From the NCBI GenBank assembly GCA_016899975.1, contig JACJJN010000014.1, positions 1 through 64,000 on the forward strand: 64,000 bases of DNA, in the 5' to 3' direction. The notes beneath the pieces were generated by a model. The model was not told the DNA's origin, did no database searches, and saw only the letters and a program-made list of their open reading frames with translations. The stretch is from Lacrimispora saccharolytica (GTDB lineage Bacteria > Bacillota > Clostridia > Lachnospirales > Lachnospiraceae). Positions 1 to 7,979 of the stretch are shown piece after piece. Position 1 is the stretch's first letter. Each line of letters starts with the position of its first letter. A program made the position numbers and the translations under genes.

Positions 1-343
1 AAGTTGGAGTATTTTACTTCAACTATAGCGGAATACCTTGTGAAAAGATAGCCATTATTTTATTGAGCGCTTACTTTTTAAGTGTTTTTTTGGTACATAT
101 GACCCATTTATTCTATGTAAAACAAATATTACACAGTTCAGCCAGATCTGTACAGTTACTACACAAACCGTATAAAGCAGTGTATAAAATCAAAAACAGA
201 AATAGATAGCCCGATTGTTGGGATATAACCTTCCGATGGGTCTGATCAGAAGGATACAGGTATTTGAAAATATAATATGCTTACCCGGGGAACCGTTGGG
301 GTGCTATGTCAGCCGCTGGACGAAAGAAAGGAGGCTGGTGCTT
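1..343. other. Intergenic stretch with leader of first toxin-like gene
   Basis: No convincing protein gene is visible here. The right part carries a -10-like TATAAT at 271-276 about 70 bases before the first small peptide gene. No good -35 is visible at the usual spacing. The leader from about 280 contains AGCC (310-313) and GGCT (333-336), which can pair around the ribosome binding site. The sequence before 215 is AT-rich and unassigned; it may belong to a mobile element that starts outside the window. Confidence 0.5.
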
Positions 344-433
344 ATGGTTACATATAGTGATCTTTTTACTTTTGTAATTATGCTTTGTGCCGTCATAACT
401 CTTGTTTTGACTACTTTGAACCACAAAAAATAG
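344..433 (+). CDS. Small hydrophobic peptide, type I toxin-like (copy 1)
   Basis: A 29-residue peptide beginning MVTYSDLFTF, with a hydrophobic segment of about 18 residues (8-25) and a basic tail (HKK). This is the usual plan of small membrane toxins of type I toxin-antitoxin systems and of the short 'putative holin-like toxin' peptides of Firmicutes. AAAGGAGG at 327-334 lies 9 bases before the ATG. An upstream ATG at 215 in the same frame would give 72 residues but has no such site, so I use 344. Two paralogues follow at 694 and 1050; copy 2 shares the N-terminal TYSDL motif. Toxicity is inferred, not shown. Confidence 0.65.
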   Translation: MVTYSDLFTFVIMLCAVITLVLTTLNHKK

Positions 434-468
434 CGCCCCTGCTCTGGTAAAGTAAGGCGCTATTTTTT
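432..468 (+). terminator. Terminator after toxin-like gene 1
   Basis: AGCGCC (432-437) pairs with GGCGCT (456-461), followed by a run of T residues at 463-468. The stem begins inside the stop codon of the peptide gene, an arrangement repeated after copies 2 and 3 with different stem sequences. Confidence 0.65.
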
Positions 469-575
469 GAGCTAATGCTTTCCGGCGGTCAGGTATGCAC
501 TGACCAACGGTTCTCTTGTGAAATTTTCCGCAGGATAACGGCATAAAACAAGTCGCGAACCTAAAAAATATATAA

Positions 576-604
576 TTGCTCATATTGGGAAAATGTGCTA
601 TACT
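576..604 (+). promoter_or_regulatory. Promoter of toxin-like gene 2
   Basis: TTGCTC (576-581), a 17-base spacer and TATACT (599-604), with TG one base before the -10 (extended -10). It lies 90 bases before the second small peptide ATG and predicts a structured leader of about 80 bases. Confidence 0.55.
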
Positions 605-693
605 CCCGATATGGGAAACCATAGAGCCGGGCGGCTTACCCTCTGATCTTCGGAGGGGCGAACCCTCCAGACGAAAGAAAGGAGGGCGAACCG

Positions 694-789
694 ATGAATA
701 TTACATATTCTGATTTAATTCAGTTCTGTATATTTGTTGTTGCCCTTGTAAGTCTTTGCTATGAGATTTTCAAGGACAAAAGAAAATAG
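694..789 (+). CDS. Small hydrophobic peptide, type I toxin-like (copy 2)
   Basis: A 31-residue peptide beginning MNITYSDLIQF, with a hydrophobic core at residues 8-23 and the charged tail FKDKRK. It is clearly related to copy 1 (shared TYSDL). The ribosome binding site GGAGGG (681-686) is the right arm of a possible hairpin whose left arm is CCCTCC (664-669), so translation would be blocked when the leader folds. The stop codon runs into a GC-rich stem (GCCGCC/GGCGGC) that probably ends the message. A minus-strand promoter at 890-918 points back towards this gene and could make an antisense RNA. Confidence 0.65.
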   Translation: MNITYSDLIQFCIFVVALVSLCYEIFKDKRK

Positions 790-889
790 CCGCCAACTAC
801 CGCAAATAGTCGGCGGCCGTTACAGTAAGTAACTTGCCAATTACTTTTTGAGGGAAGGCCGCCTCTATGGCTTTCCCTTTTCTATTTTC

Positions 890-918
890 AATATAGCACA
901 TCTGAAGAAAGGTTTCAA
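890..918 (-). promoter_or_regulatory. Antisense promoter facing toxin-like gene 2
   Basis: Read on the minus strand: TTGAAA (918-913), 17 bases, TATATT (895-890). Transcription would run leftward across the terminator and 3' end of the second peptide gene, as expected for the RNA antitoxin of a type I system. The antisense RNA itself is inferred. Confidence 0.55.
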
Positions 919-1049
919 GACTTTTCTTCTACCTCCGGCACATTATATGTTCCCAGCCCTGCTCTGGGTGTATCTAACAACATAATATACTTAACCGGGG
1001 AGCCGGGGGACGTACTGCACCCGTTCCGAGTCTATCGGAGGTGGTGCCA

Positions 1050-1130
1050 ATGAGTACATATGAAGAAATGCAGATTTTACTCACTTTCGCATTACTTGTA
1101 GTTGCAATTCTGAATTTGAAAAATAAGTAA
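1050..1130 (+). CDS. Small hydrophobic peptide, type I toxin-like (copy 3)
   Basis: A 26-residue peptide, MSTYEEMQI followed by a hydrophobic stretch (residues 9-22) and the tail NLKNK. The N-terminus resembles the short 'putative holin-like toxin' family. CGGAGGT (1036-1042) supports the ATG at 1050. The leader can pair GCACC (about 1017-1021) with GGTGC (1043-1047), enclosing the ribosome binding site in the hairpin. After the stop, GCCGCC/GGCGGC forms a terminator-like stem. A near-perfect minus-strand promoter at 1228-1256 faces this gene. Confidence 0.65.
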   Translation: MSTYEEMQILLTFALLVVAILNLKNK

Positions 1131-1227
1131 GCCGCCCTGTCCCTGGAAAAGATAGGCGGCTTACTTAGCTGAATATTTCGCCGGGGCGGATAGGTGTACT
1201 CTATCTTCCGGCTTTCTTGTTAAGTAT

Positions 1228-1256
1228 ATTATATGTCAGTTAAATTTATTTGTCAA
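1228..1256 (-). promoter_or_regulatory. Near-consensus antisense promoter facing toxin-like gene 3
   Basis: Read on the minus strand: TTGACA (1256-1251), exactly 17 bases, TATAAT (1233-1228). This is a full match to the vegetative sigma-factor consensus. No gene lies in its path except the opposite strand of toxin-like gene 3, so an antisense RNA antitoxin is the simplest reading. Confidence 0.75.
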
Positions 1257-1481
1257 ATTATATGTTCCTGGCTCTGTGCTGGGAATACCTAACAATATAA
1301 TATACTTAACCGGACAGTCGAGAGGGCACGCATACTATCCGTCTTGAGTCTTGACAGGAGTCTGTACCTCTCCTTTCTGAAGGTTACATTTACAAAATTA
1401 CTAATCAAGAACAAAGATTTTGTAACTAGAAGATATATTTTACGAATAGACTAAAAATAAAACGATATGAAAGGAAACTTG
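1257..1481. other. Decayed fourth toxin unit and recombinase leader
   Basis: 1257-1313 repeats the toxin 3 leader block with a -10-like TATAAT at 1296-1301, but no short hydrophobic reading frame follows. Remnants of the leader hairpin may persist to about 1385. Next comes an inverted repeat, ACAAAAT (1392-1398) and ATTTTGT (1417-1423), upstream of the serine recombinase. It could be an operator or a recombinase site; nothing proves either. Confidence 0.45.
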
Positions 1482-2969
1482 ATGAACGAAATTAAAAATG
1501 CAGCTGCATACATTCGTGTAAGTACGCATATGCAGGATGAGCTATCTCCGGACGCTCAAAAACGTTTACTTGCTGATTATGCAAAGGCCAATAACCTCAT
1601 ACTAAGCAATGAACATATATTTATAGAGAAAGGTATTTCAGGGAAAAAAGCAGACAATCGTCCAGAGTTCATGCGCATGATATCTATGGCAAAACATAAG
1701 CCAACGCCTTTTAACGTTATTCTGGTTTGGAAATTCAGCCGATTTGCACGCAACCAGGAAGAATCCATCGTCTATAAATCTTTGCTTCGTAAGCAATATA
1801 ATATTGATGTCGTATCCATTTCTGAACCAATACTAGATGGACCGTTTGGCAGTCTCATTGAACGTATCATTGAATGGATGGATGAATACTACTCTATCAG
1901 ACTCTCAGGGGAGGTTTCTCGTGGAATGACTGAAAGAGCGTTACGAGGTGGCTATCTTGCGCGTCCTCCTCTGGGATATAAAATTACAGTTCCTAAGCAG
2001 CCGCCAGTAATCGTACCAGAGGAAGCAGAAATTGTAAAATTAATTTTCAATCAATTTGTATATGAACATAAAAGTGCATTTGAAATAGCGCGTTACCTTA
2101 ACGCTTTGGGCTATAAGACCTCCCACAATGGTAAGTTTGAACGCAGAGGTATACAGTATATATTGGAAAATCCAACTTATTGCGGAATGGTTCGCTGGAA
2201 TCAAAGACATAACGAAACAAAAACATTAAAAGACAGGAGCGAATGGATTGTTACGGAAGGAAAGCATGAAGCAATCATTTCTAAAGAACTTTTTGAGGAA
2301 GCACAAAAACGGCTCGCTGAAAAACCACACAAGGCAAGACCAGTATGTGAATACAAACATTGGTTGAGCGGATTGATGCATTGCCCTTATTGTGGTCGCT
2401 CGATGGTATATCATCAACGTATCGTTAAAGATAAATATGTTATAGGATCGTTTCAATGTTATGGGTATTGCAAAGGCATATGCAGCAAAAGTTCTTCCAT
2501 TTCATCGAAAAAGCTTGAACCTGTCGTTTTTGAAGCATTGCAAAATGCAATTCAAAATTCAAACCTTGATTTTGAAATCGAAAAAACGCCGTCCCAGAGT
2601 GAAACGACCATAGCAGTTTATTATAAAATGCTTGAGAAAATAGCTGAAAAGGAAAAACGTATAAAAGCAGCCTACCGTGAAGGTATTGATACACTGGAAG
2701 AATATAAAGCAAATAAGCAAATTCTGCTGAAAGAAAAGGAAAAGATTTTAAATGAAATAAAGCAATACAAAAGTGAAGTATCTAACAGAACTGAACTTCA
2801 GGACACAGTTGTAAAAAGAATAAGGAATGCCTATGATGTTATTACATCCGATCAATTCACCTTACAGCAAAAAAATGAAGCCCTACGTTCTGTTGTAAAA
2901 AAAATTGTATATAATCGCGATACCGATACTTTAAATGTATATTATTATTATCGGTCTCCAGCAGAATAG
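1482..2969 (+). CDS. Large serine recombinase (site-specific integrase)
   Basis: About 495 residues. The N-terminal resolvase domain begins AAYIRVST, with the catalytic serine near residue 14. A recombinase domain follows at about 160-270 (ARPPLGYKI, LENPTYCGMVRWNQ). A zinc ribbon (CPYCGRS with later CYGYCKGIC) lies near 305-340 and a lysine/glutamate-rich coiled coil at about 385-450, the layout of transposases/integrases such as TndX and phiC31-type proteins. I choose ATG 1482, not 1467, because GAAAGGA overlaps the earlier ATG and sits at proper spacing for 1482. It lies next to a truncated sleC-like remnant, so it may belong to a second element that extends left of the window. Confidence 0.9.
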   Translation: MNEIKNAAAYIRVSTHMQDELSPDAQKRLLADYAKANNLILSNEHIFIEKGISGKKADNRPEFMRMISMAKHKPTPFNVILVWKFSRFARNQEESIVYKSLLRKQYNIDVVSISEPILDGPFGSLIERIIEWMDEYYSIRLSGEVSRGMTERALRGGYLARPPLGYKITVPKQPPVIVPEEAEIVKLIFNQFVYEHKSAFEIARYLNALGYKTSHNGKFERRGIQYILENPTYCGMVRWNQRHNETKTLKDRSEWIVTEGKHEAIISKELFEEAQKRLAEKPHKARPVCEYKHWLSGLMHCPYCGRSMVYHQRIVKDKYVIGSFQCYGYCKGICSKSSSISSKKLEPVVFEALQNAIQNSNLDFEIEKTPSQSETTIAVYYKMLEKIAEKEKRIKAAYREGIDTLEEYKANKQILLKEKEKILNEIKQYKSEVSNRTELQDTVVKRIRNAYDVITSDQFTLQQKNEALRSVVKKIVYNRDTDTLNVYYYYRSPAE

Positions 2970-3209
2970 TTCTCCGGTATCATCAAAAACTACATGGAGA
3001 GCAATGGCTTCACAAAATGGGGGCAAAGACCCTGCAGCGGGCTATGAGGCATCAAGCTTTCTGCGGGGTCTTTGACTATAATTGTAAGAAGCATGAAAAC
3101 TGCCGCCCGATGACAGTACAACTGGGGTACGTCCGCTCCCCAAACAGCAACAGAAAATACAGCAGGTAAAACACGCCAGAAAGTGTGAACAATATTGGTG
3201 CATATGTTA
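2970..3209. other. Unassigned junction region
   Basis: This stretch holds a stem-loop (3025-3073) and a plus-strand frame from 3017 of about 51 residues containing a cysteine-rich fragment (FDYNCKKHENC). I do not recognise it and it has no clear ribosome binding site, so I treat it as decayed or boundary DNA. The sleC-like homology ends at about 3210, so the edge of the left-hand element probably lies in or just after this interval. Confidence 0.35.
3025..3073. terminator. Stem-loop after serine recombinase gene
   Basis: AAAGACCC followed by GCAG pairs with CTGC followed by GGGTCTTT, giving a long stem able to act in either direction. It lies about 55 bases after the recombinase stop codon. 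Confidence 0.5.
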
Positions 3210-3413
3210 TTACGGTTTGGTCATCCAGTCCGGGCACTGCACTCTTCTGCCGTCACAATACTGGGTAAGGATCGGCTGCCTGACGTTTGGCCGGGACAGA
3301 TAGTTGGAGAAAAGTTCGTCAACGATCACCGAAATGTCATCGAAAATATTTCTTCCGTAGATCCACTTATGGTCGTATGCCGTCGATGAGGTGATGGTAA
3401 AATCGTATCCCTT
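3210..3413 (-). pseudogene. 3' fragment of split sleC-like spore cortex enzyme gene
   Basis: In the minus-strand frame this reads KGYDFTITSSTAYDHKWIYG and, after a short gap, DELFSNYLSRPNVRQPILTQ, CDGRRVQCPDW and MTKP before a stop. From memory this continues the SpoIID-like core of clostridial SleC proteins exactly where the fragment at 25541-26216 stops (TEWYGN). Intact relatives continue past 'WMT' with more sequence and a peptidoglycan-binding domain. Here the frame ends at TAA 3210-3212, so the 3' end is also lost, possibly through the element on the left. The short open frame starting at 3434 is part of this remnant and not a separate gene. Confidence 0.75.
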
Positions 3414-3431
3414 ATTTCTATACACCGAAAC
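3401..3431. other. Left attachment site
   Basis: The ATTTC core at 3414-3418 has sleC-like sequence to its left and element sequence (TATACACCGAAAC) to its right. The recombinase stop codon is 3418-3420, so it overlaps the core by one base. Joining the element sides of both edges gives GTAT, eight bases, ATAC around the core, an inverted symmetry that suits a serine integrase attP. The core is deduced from the two junctions only. Confidence 0.65.
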
Positions 3432-5091
3432 CATCAGTAATTCGTGGTTGAAGAACCTCCTCCAGATTCACTTTGAAATGAATTGTAATTTCTTCCTTCT
3501 TTACCTCAATCCTTTTGATCAGTCGGTTCACCAACACACGCTTCGCATCCGCATCCGCATTGAGAAACACATCCTGCCAGGTTGGGATCTTTTTCCTGAT
3601 CTCTTCCCAGTCATTTACCGATACGGACAAATTCTTTATCGCAAGTTCCTTTTCCCTTACCAATGACTCCTGATGCTCCAATGCTGTTTTCTGCTTCTTT
3701 ATCAACGCAACCAGTTCATCCAGAGACAGCGGATATTCCCCAGACATGGCATCGGGAATATTGCCTTCCATAACGTCAATCTTTTTTCTGATCTTGTCAG
3801 CTTCCTCCTGTAGCTTTTGCAGTTCCTTTTTCAGCATGGATTTTTCGCGGTTATGATTTTTCTCAATCTCTTCGAACACATTTTCGTTTTCCTGCAGTCT
3901 TCCAATATAAGCTGCGATAGTTTCAAAAATCGGTGGTTCGATATCAGCTGCACGGAACTGATATACATCCTCATGAGGAACACCCTGCCAAGCATTCTGG
4001 CACTTGTAAATAGGCATTTTACTCGCTCGTTTCTCTCCTGTGGACTTGATTGTCCAGTAGTTATATCTGCTGCCGTTCGTAAGCTTACACCCGCAATAAC
4101 CGCAGTAAATGACATCTATCAGTGGAAGCGTGCCATTGTTTTTTTGTATTACTGTGATATCCTGATTTTCCAGTTTTTCCGTGTACCGCTTACCCCTCCT
4201 GGTTCTTTTTTCCTGTACCCGATTCCAGGTTTCCGCATCGATGATACGGATCGACTCATCTGCCTCTCTCGCAGTAATCCAGTCTTTCGCATCCAACCGG
4301 TGATACTTTCCATTGATCCTTTCGCGTCGCTTATACGCCGTATATCCGGCGTAGATTGGATTCGTCAAAATACTGGTGATGGTTCCAGATTTCCAAACGC
4401 CATTGGGTGCAGATTTCTTGTACTCCGCATTTTTGTTCAAAGTCTTGGCAATTTTTGCAGAGCCGTACTCTTTGTTCAATGAAAGGCTGTAAATCAACCG
4501 TACGAGTTCTGCATGCTCCGGAACTATGACCAGATGTTTCAATGCCCGTCCATGTTTACTGACTTCACCGGAATATGCGAGTTCATAGCCATACGGAGCT
4601 TTCCCTCCCATAAATTTTCCTTGTTCCACCAGTTTCTGTGCCGTATCTTTCACTCGCATTCCTGTGTCTGCGCTGCTTTTTTGCGCATTCGCATACCGAA
4701 ACGTCAACATCATCTGACCCATGATATCATCCGCTTCCGGTGAGATACAGCCATCTTTGACGGTATATACGTCAACACCAAGCCCCTTGAGTGACATGAT
4801 GTACAGCGGAGTATCCCACATCAAACGCCCAACACGGTCATCCTTGTACGGAACGAGTATATCAAACTCTCCGTTCCTGGCATCCTGTAGAATCTCCTGC
4901 AGAACTTCTCTCTGAGAAGCCGTGTTTTTATACGCGCTTTTGCTACCTTCAAAATATTCTTTTTCATCAAGAATCCAGTCCTCGTGCTTCTGAATATATT
5001 CCATCAGGATTTTTCTCTGAATGGACAGATCACCATCAGCCTCCAGCTGCTGATCTGAACTTACCCGCAGCAGCATACGAATTTTTTTCAT
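3418..5091 (-). CDS. Large serine recombinase, integrase of the element
   Basis: About 557 residues. The N-terminal catalytic domain starts KKIRMLLRVSSDQQ with the nucleophilic serine near residue 10. The recombinase domain (GGKAPYGYEL, ILTNPIYAGYTAYKRRERIN) lies at about 150-290, a zinc ribbon begins YCGYCGCKL near 335, and a coiled coil spans about 400-480. Two ATGs fit, 5097 and 5091; AAAGGGG lies 9 bases before 5091 and only 3 before 5097, so I take 5091. The gene reads towards the element edge and stops on the attachment core. It should catalyse integration at, and with a partner excision from, the sleC-like gene. The HTH protein at 21830 is a possible directionality factor. Confidence 0.9.
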   Translation of the reverse strand: MKKIRMLLRVSSDQQLEADGDLSIQRKILMEYIQKHEDWILDEKEYFEGSKSAYKNTASQREVLQEILQDARNGEFDILVPYKDDRVGRLMWDTPLYIMSLKGLGVDVYTVKDGCISPEADDIMGQMMLTFRYANAQKSSADTGMRVKDTAQKLVEQGKFMGGKAPYGYELAYSGEVSKHGRALKHLVIVPEHAELVRLIYSLSLNKEYGSAKIAKTLNKNAEYKKSAPNGVWKSGTITSILTNPIYAGYTAYKRRERINGKYHRLDAKDWITAREADESIRIIDAETWNRVQEKRTRRGKRYTEKLENQDITVIQKNNGTLPLIDVIYCGYCGCKLTNGSRYNYWTIKSTGEKRASKMPIYKCQNAWQGVPHEDVYQFRAADIEPPIFETIAAYIGRLQENENVFEEIEKNHNREKSMLKKELQKLQEEADKIRKKIDVMEGNIPDAMSGEYPLSLDELVALIKKQKTALEHQESLVREKELAIKNLSVSVNDWEEIRKKIPTWQDVFLNADADAKRVLVNRLIKRIEVKKEEITIHFKVNLEEVLQPRITDGFGV

Positions 5092-5224
5092 AATCATAAA
5101 CCCCTTTTCTCTGTCAAATATGAAAATCCCCTCTCACACCATCCAGCATTTTTGTAGTGTTCGTTAGCACCTATGCTTCGGTGAATTTTAACTACAGTAC
5201 ACGGGCATACTCGTCATTCGTAAG

Positions 5225-5254
5225 AAAGGCAGGGAGTCACATCTCCCTGCCTTT
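5225..5254. terminator. Terminator before the integrase gene
   Basis: AAAGGCAGGGAG (5225-5236) pairs with CTCCCTGCCTTT (5243-5254). It lies just after the minus-strand small gene at 5265 and separates it from the integrase. Confidence 0.65.
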
Positions 5255-5264
5255 CCCTAATCGA

Positions 5265-5495
5265 TCACTCCTTGCCCTGCATCTGATGTTTCAGCTCTAT
5301 GGACAAAATGTCCCTCACTTCACTCTTAATCGTATCGTTTTCCGGTGATTCTTCCGGGAAAATGCAAATCAATTTTATTCCTTTCTTTCCATCTTTTGTT
5401 GTATTGGATGGTTTTGGACGCATTATACTACTCCGTGCTGTGTCTCTTACCGCAATTTTATTCTCGGAAAGGCTGCAGCATTCCTGTTTTGCCAT
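5265..5495 (-). CDS. Hypothetical 76-residue protein
   Basis: A small mixed-charge protein (MAKQECCSLSENKIAVRD at the start, GIKLICIFPEESPE in the middle). TAAGGAGG sits at proper distance before ATG 5495, and a strong terminator follows the stop, so it is very likely a real gene. I do not recognise a family. No membrane segment or known motif is visible. It lies between the ATPase gene and the integrase, where accessory or directionality factors are often found, but there is no direct evidence for such a role. Confidence 0.6.
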   Translation of the reverse strand: MAKQECCSLSENKIAVRDTARSSIMRPKPSNTTKDGKKGIKLICIFPEESPENDTIKSEVRDILSIELKHQMQGKE

Positions 5496-5642
5496 TCTGG
5501 TACCTCCTTATGTATTTAACTATTATCAGATCATCAAATGTTCCTTTCTTAGCTGGACTTATTAAATCGATATATTGCTGTCAAACCACCAAACCGCGTA
5601 AACCATATAATTTCTGGTCACAGGTGAAATTTTGTAACTCTT

Positions 5643-7979
5643 TCACTCCAAAATCTGACGGATTGTTTCCTTATTCAGCCAAATGTAGCGCAAGTTGTTA
5701 CCTTTTTGCATCGGCAGCTTCCGGGAGCGACTTCTCTTTTCGTTGCGCTCCTCAATTTCCAGCACCCCCATATTCTCCAACAACATGAAAAGCTCATCAC
5801 TGCTGAAAATACCGCTCGTTCGATTGATTGATTGTATGTATTTGTCCGACAACCACTTCAAGTTTTGGAATCGAATGTAATAATGCCATTGATCTTCGTA
5901 TATATCCTTCTTCTGAGCACAAGTCCTTTCATTCAACTCGACCGGAACAATCTGTCCAGACTCCACAGCTTCTTTTAATGCCTCCAGCACCATTCTTCCC
6001 TTATCCCTCTCAAACATTCGTTCCTGATTTAAGCGAAGAATTTCAAACACCCCCTGTTGCACATCTCGTAAGAAGCAGTTCCTATTCTCCTCAGTCCAAA
6101 ATCCTCTGGTGGCAGAGTACTGTGCAATCAACTCGCTAACAATGCAAAGCGTAGCGAACATTTCTCCAAAACGCTGATAAACAAATTGATTTTGTTTACG
6201 CAAAATCGGAAACCTTCTCCGAATATGTCGAATAACATATTCAAACTTCTCAGTTACCCATAACAGGAAATCATATGCATGCGTAGGCAAAACCCATCGT
6301 TGATCCTGATAAAATTCCAGCAACCCATTCTGAACATCATCTCGATCGATCTCGGTAACAAATGCTCGTGTAAGCGTCGAACTTACACCGGTCAGAATTT
6401 CTGCCGTCAGTATACATCCTCCCCCAACCGGGAAAAATTTCTCGTTTCCTTTCGGCTGAAAATCATTCATACGCTTCTTAGCTACTCTATTCCCATACAA
6501 TCGGATCAGTTCATCCAGTTTCCGCTCCATTTCTCTTTGCTGACCTGAAGTTGCTCCAGGTTTAAAATCATCGATCAGTACTGGTGCATCCTTATACAAA
6601 CTGGCAGTTTTTTCGATACCGCATGACGTAGCTGTTGCAAATTCCGCATCAACCACCAGTTTGTCACGATCAAAAAGTTTTCCGACAGCGGTCACCAAAC
6701 TGGTTTTTCTACTGTTTGTAACACCTTGAATGATGTAAACAAAACATAAGGGATACCCTGCCAATTCAAACAGCGTTGCCATCAACGAAGCGTGGACATA
6801 TAACAATAACGTGGTGCTGACCGACTTATGCATGCAAAGTTCACTCATCTGAATAGCCGCATTAAAAGTTTCTTTCTTACCCACCTCTGAAAATTTTATA
6901 TTCATTGTATACTTCTCTCCGACAGTATGTATCGTTTTATCAGAACCTCCAACTATTCCGTCTCTGTAAACGTAACGCCAGCCACGATTAGGAATATTTC
7001 TCCATCCAGCATTCGAATACTCTAATTCCAGTGGCATACCTTCCGTTTCGATACACTTCTGTACCATTGTCTCATACGACGCTTTTTCCTCCTTAGTAGC
7101 GGGAATATGTGCAAGTGAACTGGTAGCTTTCCGGAGCCAGTCAATGCCTTTGATTTTATTGCCATCTACTTCTTCTTGGAAAAGACAACGTCTGCCATTG
7201 AGTTTTGTAACTATAATCTCAACGAGATACTTAGTCATGGCAGTTTCCCCATTTTCGGTATCCTTGATTCTCCTACGAACTGCCAACAATCTTAGCGAGA
7301 AATTCATTAACGTTTTTCCATAGTATTGTCCCTCCATTGTTTTAGGCAGTAATTCTGCCACTTGTGGATTTTCCTCCAAAGCACGCGCGATGTATATTTC
7401 CACAATTTTTTTCGCCTCCTGAGGTATATTGAGTTCTCGCACCAATTGACGCGCTTTTTTTGCATTGTTATCCGACAATCTTCGCAATGGCGACATCCTT
7501 ACAACATTCTGATGGTACACATCGATATTTGTCAATGGCTTCTCCTGTTCCCGCTGACCTTCGAATACACCAGACTTTTCACTCTGTTTTTCAACAGTAT
7601 CCAACAGTTTCTCAGATTCCGTTATATCCGGATTTTTTGCATTGTCGATATTTTCAATCTTGTTTTCTTTCTGAGGTAAAGTAATATCCATTGTAAAAGG
7701 TTTCACCAATTCCTTCGTATCACATTGCACGGCATCGTCTTTCTTAACTTCCGCATTCTCTTGAGATGCAGTTTTGTTAAAAGTGAACGGCTTAGCCAAC
7801 CCACCCGCATTGCTGTGTATCAGCTCAGGATTTTCCACAGTAAAGGGCTTTGTCAATTCACCCGTATTGCCGCGTATCAGCTCGGAATTCTCCATAGTAA
7901 AGGGTTTTGTCAATTCACCTACATTTTGCGATGTTCCCTTCTCAATGATAACCTCTGGCTTTTTTTCTGGATTTTTCAT
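5643..7979 (-). CDS. DUF927-like AAA+/SF3-type ATPase with N-terminal KPFT repeats
   Basis: About 778 residues. The N-terminal 100 residues repeat a short motif four times: ELTKPFT at 22 and 41, LAKPFT at 61, LVKPFT at 91; the first three are 19-20 residues apart. The middle (about 320-620) resembles DUF927-type helicase-like ATPases, with a P-loop-like GVTNSRKTSL near 420 and a Walker B-like APVLIDDF near 467. The P-loop has arginine where the usual GK(S/T) glycine stands. Such proteins often act as replication ATPases of plasmids and integrated elements. ATG 7979 follows AAAGGAG by 5 bases, so I prefer it to 8015. It is transcribed away from the gene at 8225. Confidence 0.65.
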   Translation of the reverse strand: MKNPEKKPEVIIEKGTSQNVGELTKPFTMENSELIRGNTGELTKPFTVENPELIHSNAGGLAKPFTFNKTASQENAEVKKDDAVQCDTKELVKPFTMDITLPQKENKIENIDNAKNPDITESEKLLDTVEKQSEKSGVFEGQREQEKPLTNIDVYHQNVVRMSPLRRLSDNNAKKARQLVRELNIPQEAKKIVEIYIARALEENPQVAELLPKTMEGQYYGKTLMNFSLRLLAVRRRIKDTENGETAMTKYLVEIIVTKLNGRRCLFQEEVDGNKIKGIDWLRKATSSLAHIPATKEEKASYETMVQKCIETEGMPLELEYSNAGWRNIPNRGWRYVYRDGIVGGSDKTIHTVGEKYTMNIKFSEVGKKETFNAAIQMSELCMHKSVSTTLLLYVHASLMATLFELAGYPLCFVYIIQGVTNSRKTSLVTAVGKLFDRDKLVVDAEFATATSCGIEKTASLYKDAPVLIDDFKPGATSGQQREMERKLDELIRLYGNRVAKKRMNDFQPKGNEKFFPVGGGCILTAEILTGVSSTLTRAFVTEIDRDDVQNGLLEFYQDQRWVLPTHAYDFLLWVTEKFEYVIRHIRRRFPILRKQNQFVYQRFGEMFATLCIVSELIAQYSATRGFWTEENRNCFLRDVQQGVFEILRLNQERMFERDKGRMVLEALKEAVESGQIVPVELNERTCAQKKDIYEDQWHYYIRFQNLKWLSDKYIQSINRTSGIFSSDELFMLLENMGVLEIEERNEKRSRSRKLPMQKGNNLRYIWLNKETIRQILE

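Larger units (their letters stand above)
943..1313 (+). repeat. Duplicated promoter/leader block (943-997 and 1257-1313)
   Basis: Two copies of a block of about 56 bases start with ATTATATGTTCC, share CTAACAA just before a -10-like AATATA region, and end in ACTTAACCGG. The first copy leads to toxin-like gene 3. The second leads to a region with no intact peptide gene. The block probably carries the toxin promoter and leader start; the -35 elements are weak. Confidence 0.55.

Noticed and set aside
3210-3434. Independent 74-residue gene
   Set aside because: The sequence is the continuation of the sleC-like protein across the element; the apparent ATG lies in the recombinase 3' end and has no ribosome site.
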